Shown: positions 38,906 through 39,947 of the stretch, in pieces
How positions within the stretch are numbered: the first letter of the stretch is position 1
Layout: each line of letters starts with the position of its first letter
Assembly: GCF_900091315.1 (NCBI RefSeq)
Contig: NZ_FLSP01000082.1
Location: 1-39,947 of the forward strand
DNA from: Streptomyces sp. DI166
Lineage (GTDB): Bacteria > Actinomycetota > Actinomycetes > Streptomycetales > Streptomycetaceae
DNA: 39,947 bases
Direction of reading: 5' to 3'
The notes under the pieces: generated by a model
The model's database searches: none
What the model was told of the DNA's origin: nothing
Seen by the model: the letters and a program-made list of their open reading frames with translations, nothing else
Program-made: the position numbers and the translations under genes

Positions 38906-39947
38906 TCACCACACGTCGTCCTCGTCCTCGTCCTCGTACTCGTAGCGCAGCGGCTCCACGACCCACCCCGCCGCCAGCGCCAGCCGGGTGTGCCGATGCA
39001 CGGCGAGGAAGCCGAACGGACGGCTGAAGTCGGCATCGACGACCGTGATCAGCCAGCGGAATTGGGAGAGGCCGGCCCCGGCGGCCGCCAGGGCCGTCAC
39101 CGCGGCGGCCTCGAAGCCGCGGGCGTGGAACCTGGCGACGGCCGACTGCTGGGCCGAGTCGATGAGGAGGGGGGAGGCGGAGACACCGGGGAAGTGGCCA
39201 CCCATCAAAGGGAGGCAGGCCGTGGCCAGGCCGAACACCTCGGGGCGGCGCAGCAGCTCGTGGTCCGCCCGTACCTCGTACGCGGGCGTCCTGACGTGAA
39301 GGGTCGGCGGGGCCGGGTTCATGGCGCGTATGCGCCGTACGCGGATTCCTGGGCCCGGATCGCCCAGCGGGAGGCGGTCGCCCGGCGTCAGCCGGGTCCG
39401 GTCCGTCAGCAGGGACACACCGGCCCGCAGCACCTGAGCGGGCGTCATCGTCTCCTCGCCGAGCACCAGGTGGACGTCCACCGCGTCGGTGCCGTGCACC
39501 CGCAGCTCGGTGACATGGCCGTCCGGGGTGTCGGCCACGCCGACGCGGTCCAGCAGCGTGCTGCTGCGCTCCAGACCCAGGTACACCTGGCCGCCGGACC
39601 ACGGGCCGGCCTCCGGCCACCAGGGGCTCTCCTCGAAGGGGCGCAGCCAGCGGGTGCGCAGCGACAGGGCGCTCGCCAGCACCAGTTCGGTGTCTTCCGT
39701 GACTTGGACCGGCAGCCGCTCGACGAGTCCGCCGGTGCGCTTCGACGCCCAGGAGTCCAGCGCCTTCCGGTCGGTCCCGGCGTCCCCGGTCAGCACGCCG
39801 TGCGCGTCCGCCGGCAGCCCCGCCTCCCACCGCTCGCGCAGCTCCAGGGTGCGCTTGGTCCACAGGCCCAGCGCGGAGTCCACCCCGGCCGCCGAGCCCA
39901 GCCCGGCGAGCAGTTCCCGCGCCGCGGCGGCCGCCCGGTCCGCGGGC
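38906..39947 (-). CDS. Serpin-family serine protease inhibitor, 5' part outside the window
   Basis: The frame is open from the right edge to TGA at 38906-38908, about 346 residues. ELVLASALSLRTRWLRPFEE matches the serpin s2B region. EAAAVTALAAAGAGLSQF fits the small-residue hinge and reactive loop of inhibitory serpins, and DFSRPFGFLAVHRHTRLALA the adjacent PF-F strand. It ends in an acidic YEDEDEDDVW tail. No signal peptide can be judged because the N-terminus is missing. It converges on the secreted subtilase, a plausible target. The reactive-loop P1 residue cannot be assigned with confidence. Confidence 0.75.
   Translation of the reverse strand, partial: PADRAAAAARELLAGLGSAAGVDSALGLWTKRTLELRERWEAGLPADAHGVLTGDAGTDRKALDSWASKRTGGLVERLPVQVTEDTELVLASALSLRTRWLRPFEESPWWPEAGPWSGGQVYLGLERSSTLLDRVGVADTPDGHVTELRVHGTDAVDVHLVLGEETMTPAQVLRAGVSLLTDRTRLTPGDRLPLGDPGPGIRVRRIRAMNPAPPTLHVRTPAYEVRADHELLRRPEVFGLATACLPLMGGHFPGVSASPLLIDSAQQSAVARFHARGFEAAAVTALAAAGAGLSQFRWLITVVDADFSRPFGFLAVHRHTRLALAAGWVVEPLRYEYEDEDEDDVW

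Overview
The window is about 70% GC with strongly GC-biased third codon positions, many GTG starts, 4-nt start/stop overlaps and typical actinomycete families (DUF5753 XRE regulators, DUF6879, DUF7848, DUF5937, BTAD regulators, secreted GH30 plus ricin lectin). This points to a Streptomyces or close relative. All family names below come from reading the translations; no database search was run.

Positions 1-7345 are an accessory region. It begins with the 3' end of an IS256-type transposase. Next come a shortened tautomerase gene and a VapB/VapC-like toxin-antitoxin pair. A repeat-rich non-coding stretch leads to a T5orf172/GIY-YIG-type gene and a run of small actinomycete genes (71-aa protein, DUF6879, XRE/DUF5753, small protein, DUF7848); here the XRE gene appears to start at CTG. 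A gene with a C-terminal HTH and a strong palindromic operator follows, then the remnant of a TIR-domain gene and a second XRE/TPR regulator.

Positions 7529-19242 hold an AAA ATPase behind a 33-bp palindrome, a DUF5937/ArsR regulator, a YbaK-like deacylase and a LysE exporter. A TetR regulator and a secreted GH30 glycosidase flank a perfect 14-bp palindrome. A 1001-aa BTAD/AAA regulator is followed by an FAD oxidoreductase and an NmrA-like protein, probably as one operon.

Positions 19223-35122 are the most interesting part. Five genes on the minus strand, WGR-DUF4132, MoxR AAA+ ATPase, DUF5682, VWA and SWIM zinc finger, are joined by 4-nt overlaps at every junction. A second DUF4132-type gene diverges from the first. 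A SNF2 helicase converges on the SWIM gene, and a decayed M14 carboxypeptidase lies beyond it. The set matches the poorly understood E. coli yehI/yehL/yehM/yehP/yehQ locus. The 162-bp divergent promoter region carries two opposed matches to the actinobacterial RecA-independent DNA-damage promoter (TTGTCRGTG-N8-TANNNT, PafBC type), one for each DUF4132 gene. I infer a DNA-damage-induced chaperone/ATPase system.

Positions 35135-39947 hold a LysR gene with a one-base frameshift in a G6 run, a divergent SDR gene, a secreted subtilase with a P-domain, and a convergent serpin that runs off the window and may be the protease's inhibitor. No rRNA, tRNA, CRISPR array or riboswitch was recognised.
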